Shown here piece after piece: positions 60,788 through 64,000 of a stretch of 64,000 bases of DNA. The DNA comes from Plicaturopsis crispa FD-325 SS-3 (Eukaryota; Basidiomycota; Agaricomycetes; Amylocorticiales; Amylocorticiaceae): the NCBI GenBank assembly GCA_000827205.1, contig KN832569.1:198647-262646 (forward strand), in the 5' to 3' direction. The notes beneath the pieces were generated by a model. It saw nothing but the letters and a program-made list of their open reading frames with translations. It was not told where the DNA came from and did not search any database. Numbering within the stretch: the first letter of the stretch is position 1; each line of letters starts with the position of its first letter. The position numbers and the translations under genes are program-made.

Positions 60788-61188
60788 CTTGATAAATGCA
60801 CTGTTCTACTCGAGTGCAGCGCAATGAGCGCTACCGTCCAAGTGGTTCTTATATAGTGAGAACCCAGTGCGTCTCGTGCACTGCGCAGTGCGTACGATGG
60901 GAATGCGAAGCCTTTTCCGGTGTTTCAAGTGCGGTCAGCAGGAAGGAAAGAGCAGTCGGTCCAGTAAACCGATGTCGCGATGGCCAGCATATCCGCTCGT
61001 ATAAAGTCGATTCCCCATCGTAGTCTCTTGCAATTGGTGCGTACTTGGAGGTCGGAGACAGGTTTCAATCTTCAAGTTTTGGGACTTTGTTTCTGGGGTA
61101 GACGATGACGTAATCGACGGGCCTGCCTCCTTGCAGCATCTGCTGCTCTCCTGCATTGTTATCCGGCTTTCTGTCTGCAACCACGATC
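60788..61188. other. Divergent intergenic region
   Basis: Between hydrolase paralogue 4 (-) and the Rab gene (+). A TTATATAG block near 60849 could serve as TATA for the minus-strand gene. Confidence 0.45.
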
Positions 61189-62079
61189 ATGGCCCCAACC
61201 GACAAACCACCAACGCAGCCCATGCCTATAAATTGCAAGCTATTGCTCATAGGAAACTCCTCAGTCGGCAAGAGCAGTCTACTCCTACGGTTCTCCGACG
61301 AGCAATGGCTGCCCGAGGACGAGTCGAGCGCGACTATCGGCGTCGACTTTCGTGTGAGGAAATTGATTTCGTACGTTGGGGAAACGGAGGACTGATGTTC
61401 AGGACTGCGTATAGGTGCACAAGATGAACGTGAAGGGAAAGAAGGTCAAGCTTAGCATATGGGTGCGCCACTAGTTAATTGCTCTGTCTCGTGCGACACT
61501 GACATCTCGTTCAAGGACACGGCAGGGCAGGAACGTTTCCGCACGATCACGTCCTCCTACTACCGGGGTGCTCAGGGTATCATTCTTGGTAAGTCTGCCT
61601 CCATCGCCTTGCCTGCGCACATGCTTACGGCCTTCAGTGTACGACGTCTCTAATAAGGAGTCGTTCGATGCGCTTCCACGGTGGTATTCCGAGTTGGAAA
61701 CATATGTGTCTCCCTCGGTTGTCAAGATAGTCGTCGGTAACAAAGTCGACAAGGTAGGCTTCCCCACCTTCCCTCCCCAGTCTAGACTAATACCTCACCA
61801 CAGGAATTCTCCCGCCAAGTCCCCACCGCCTCAGGCGCGGCCTTCGCAGAACGGATGGACTCGCTCTTCATCGAGGCCTCCGCAAAGACCGCGGTCGGTG
61901 TGCGCGAGGCCTTCCAGGAGGTTGTTGAGAAGATCCTCGACACGCCCGAGCTGTGGGCGCCCGCAGGGCCCGTCTCGAAGCAGGCGCTTTCCGGCGGCGG
62001 TCCCGGCCCCAGCGGCATGCCCGGGAGCGTCGATCTGAGCGATACGCAGACGGTGGATGGCGGAGGATGCTCTTGTTAG
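61189..62079 (+). CDS. RAB18: Rab18-type small GTPase
   Basis: Exons 61189-61353, 61415-61462, 61516-61588, 61638-61753 and 61804-62079 give 225 residues. G motifs: [14 protein letters not shown] (P-loop), ATIGVDF (switch I), [19 protein letters not shown] (switch II), GNKVDK and EASAKT. The C-terminus GGCSC is a double-geranylgeranylation site. The effector region [22 protein letters not shown] resembles Rab18, which acts at ER-lipid droplet contacts; Rab1/8-like assignment is less likely. The first intron interrupts just after switch I. Confidence 0.9.
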
Positions 62080-62331
62080 AGGTATAGAGTGCCGGGGCTG
62101 GTTTGGCTGGTTTCGATTTGGGACGATATTCACGACTGATTAATACATGACATGCGCAACACTCTACATATATAGTATACCGCCAGCGTTCTTTCTGCTG
62201 TTTGCTTTTCATTCCGTCACGACATATGTATCAAATTGGCTTCAAGTTTGGTGACCACTGTGGTCGAGCGACAGCGATAGACGTGGTGGTGCTCGACATT
62301 AACTCGAATAGACTGTAGTGAGTAGATATCT

Positions 62332-63139
62332 TCATTGGCCGGCATTCGACGTTCCAGAGCTTGAATCTGGGCACACCCACTCTCCGGTGTAAAGCGCCTC
62401 CTCGGGAGAAAATTCCATGAGATCGCAGTCACTTGCATCCTCGCTATCCCAGTCGTTGAACTCAGTCCACGACGTCGTCCTCTTATCAGTGACCGTTGGA
62501 GCTGTAACGTCAACAGCTTCGGTAAGAGCACCTGAAACGATTCAGAGAAGGATGCTTACTGAAGGCACTGTCGACGGACACCGGTACCTGCGACGCTTGG
62601 GCGAGCCACTGTTGATTTTGCAGGATCATTGCCGGCGTCAAGTAGTGGCGGGGCACCTGCGTACAGTAATCGGATGGGACTCCGACATCATGAGGCCACT
62701 CGAACCCTGCCTGGGCCCACTCCCTCACCTCGTCCAGAGGCATTTCTTCTAGGGTGTTAACTAAGTGATTCCTGCGTGTACGCCCATTGAGTGCGATGCG
62801 AACAGAGTTGGCGACGGAGAGACCTACCAGATCCTGACTTCCTCCAACGCGTCGGCGAGACCTTGTAGTAGCGGACGGGGAGGGGGCCGGTGTAGGTCCT
62901 CGGGCGAGTCTGGGCTGTGGTAGTCTCGTATGGCGTTGTTGAGCCGGGTGTTGAGAGCGATGGTGCGCTCTGCAGCGTCCAGCCACAGCTGTGGATCTTT
63001 CACGCTGCGTTGATAGTGATGCAGTGAGTACCAAGTCAAAGAGAAACAATGGAGTGGCGACGTACAATAGAGATAAATGGTACGGCCACTCGGCCAAGGG
63101 TGCGGTTTGCAGTTTTGTCAGGAACTCTGAGTAGGACAT
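62332..63139 (-). CDS. Protein of unknown function, 220 residues
   Basis: Exons 63139-63066, 63004-62828, 62771-62560 and 62531-62332 join with correct phase. The N-terminus is helical (MSYSEFLTKLQTAPLAEW), followed by PQLWLDAAERTIALNTRLNN, then EEMPLDEVREWAQAGFEWPHD and a region with TPAMILQNQQWLAQASQ. The C-terminal third is acidic (WTEFNDWDSEDASDCDLMEF). I do not recognise a domain. The splice pattern was chosen because it alone avoids a stop at the second junction (TGG rather than TGA). It converges on the Rab gene. Confidence 0.65.
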
Positions 63140-63683
63140 CGCGGGGGGTCTGCAGTATAGTACAGCAAAACGGAGGGTATTTATACTGCTTGAATGTACC
63201 ATCGCTTTGAATCAGCTACGAATTTGCCTGCACTGCAAACATCGCTTTGGCATCTACCCTTCGATTTCGACATCGAATCAAAGGCGTGCAGTCAAAGCGG
63301 TGCAACGCGCTGGTCACTGTCAACGAATACAGCTTAGTCAATAGTATTCACTATCCTATGCAATAGGCTGCTTACCATCATGCAATTTATTCAACCATTG
63401 TTGTCTTTGAATGGCGTACCACTGGCAAGTGGCAACTTGTCTGACAAGAAACGCAACTCGCGAGCCTCGTGGCGTAGATGTGGCGCACTTCCGAGTCCGC
63501 TTCCGAAAACCGTTCCAGAGGCTGGTTTCAACTTTCGAAACTCGGCGCCAACGCAGTACTTGCATTTCTCCCCGCTTCATCTGCACTGGCCTCGGATTCT
63601 CAATAAAAATCTGCTGAACTACCTTCAATTCTGGTTCCAATTATTGAGTCGCTCTTCCTACCCGACCTTTTTGTCTCCGCCGC
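63140..63683. other. Intergenic region
   Basis: No gene is recognised. The motif CGCTTTG and its complement CAAAG recur between 63190 and 63295, possibly a small inverted arrangement. Confidence 0.4.
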
Positions 63684-64000
63684 ATGCCAAGCGGGCATAG
63701 AAAGCGCAAGCACAACGGGTCCCACGACAGGCCAGACCAGCAGCACCGTCCGGTTCCCCCAGAACCAGACCTTACGCTCTTCATCCAAGCGCACGAAGCC
63801 GACATAGTGCGGGGGCCCCGCGCAGCCGCTGCCGCACGCGCTCTTGACGCAGCGGCGTACACAGAAGGAGGCGCTGGCCAGAGCGGCCTGATCAGATGGG
63901 GCGGCGACAAACCAGCTGCGAACACAGAGCAGCTGGGATCAGTTATCCATGACGATGATGATTTCAATCTTGTGCGTGAGGACGGCTGCGATGTGTGGGT
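63684..64000 (+). CDS. Unknown protein, 5' part, cut by window edge
   Basis: An open frame of 105 codons runs from ATG 63684 to the end of the window without a stop. It starts MPSGHRKRKHNGSHDRPDQQ (basic), followed by PEPDLTLFIQAHEADI, an Ala/Arg-rich helix and an acidic DDDDFNLVRED stretch. Composition looks protein-like and codon use is GC-rich as in neighbouring genes. No family is recognised. Confidence 0.5.
   Translation, partial: MPSGHRKRKHNGSHDRPDQQHRPVPPEPDLTLFIQAHEADIVRGPRAAAAARALDAAAYTEGGAGQSGLIRWGGDKPAANTEQLGSVIHDDDDFNLVREDGCDVW

Overview
The window looks like a gene-dense piece of a basidiomycete nuclear genome, most likely an agaricomycete. Genes carry many introns of about 45-70 bp. 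The families are fungal: inositol phosphorylceramide synthase, fungalysin M36, O-acetylhomoserine sulfhydrylase, TetX-like monooxygenase, a SulP transporter with STAS and cyclic-nucleotide-binding domains, and expanded Hsp70-like genes. I ran no database searches; families are named from motifs and exon positions from splice consensus plus reading frame.

Layout: 1-945 (-) N-terminal part of an S9-type peptidase, cut by the window edge; 1638-3532 (+) O-acetylhomoserine sulfhydrylase; 4199-5606 (+) FAD monooxygenase; 6217-6666 (+) small DUF6914-like protein; 7953-9131 (-) F-box protein; 9350-12398 (+) protein with five dsRBD-like modules; 12736-13966 (+) phytanoyl-CoA dioxygenase-like enzyme; 14064-15175 (-) SIRT5-type sirtuin. 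Then a two-gene unit occurs twice in tandem: Hsp70-like ATPase (+) converging on a coiled-coil protein (-), at 15444-21675 and 21924-26944. In the first unit the coiled-coil gene is split by a 1.0 kb terminal-inverted-repeat (TIR) element.

27962-28600 (-) SAP-like basic protein; 29065-30426 (+) IPC synthase; 30972-33755 (+) secreted fungalysin; 34069-35299 a TIR element holding captured spliced sequence; 35479-40815 a methyltransferase/short-chain dehydrogenase cluster with decayed copies; 41341-42396 (+) alpha/beta hydrolase; 42647-47435 (+) large RhoGEF; 47588-51849 (-) SulP transporter; 52826-53788 (+) CFIm25; 54250-55645 a 1.4 kb near-perfect inverted repeat; 56398-60787 (-) three tandem alpha/beta hydrolases related to the one at 41341; 61189-62079 (+) Rab18-type GTPase; 62332-63139 (-) unknown protein; 63684-64000 (+) an ORF running off the window.

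Housekeeping genes (MET17 type, AUR1 type, CFIm25, Rab18) alternate with duplicating families. The most unusual items are the duplicated Hsp70/coiled-coil unit, the giant inverted repeat with near-identical outer and diverged inner arms, the two TIR elements with target duplications, and the five-module dsRBD-like protein.
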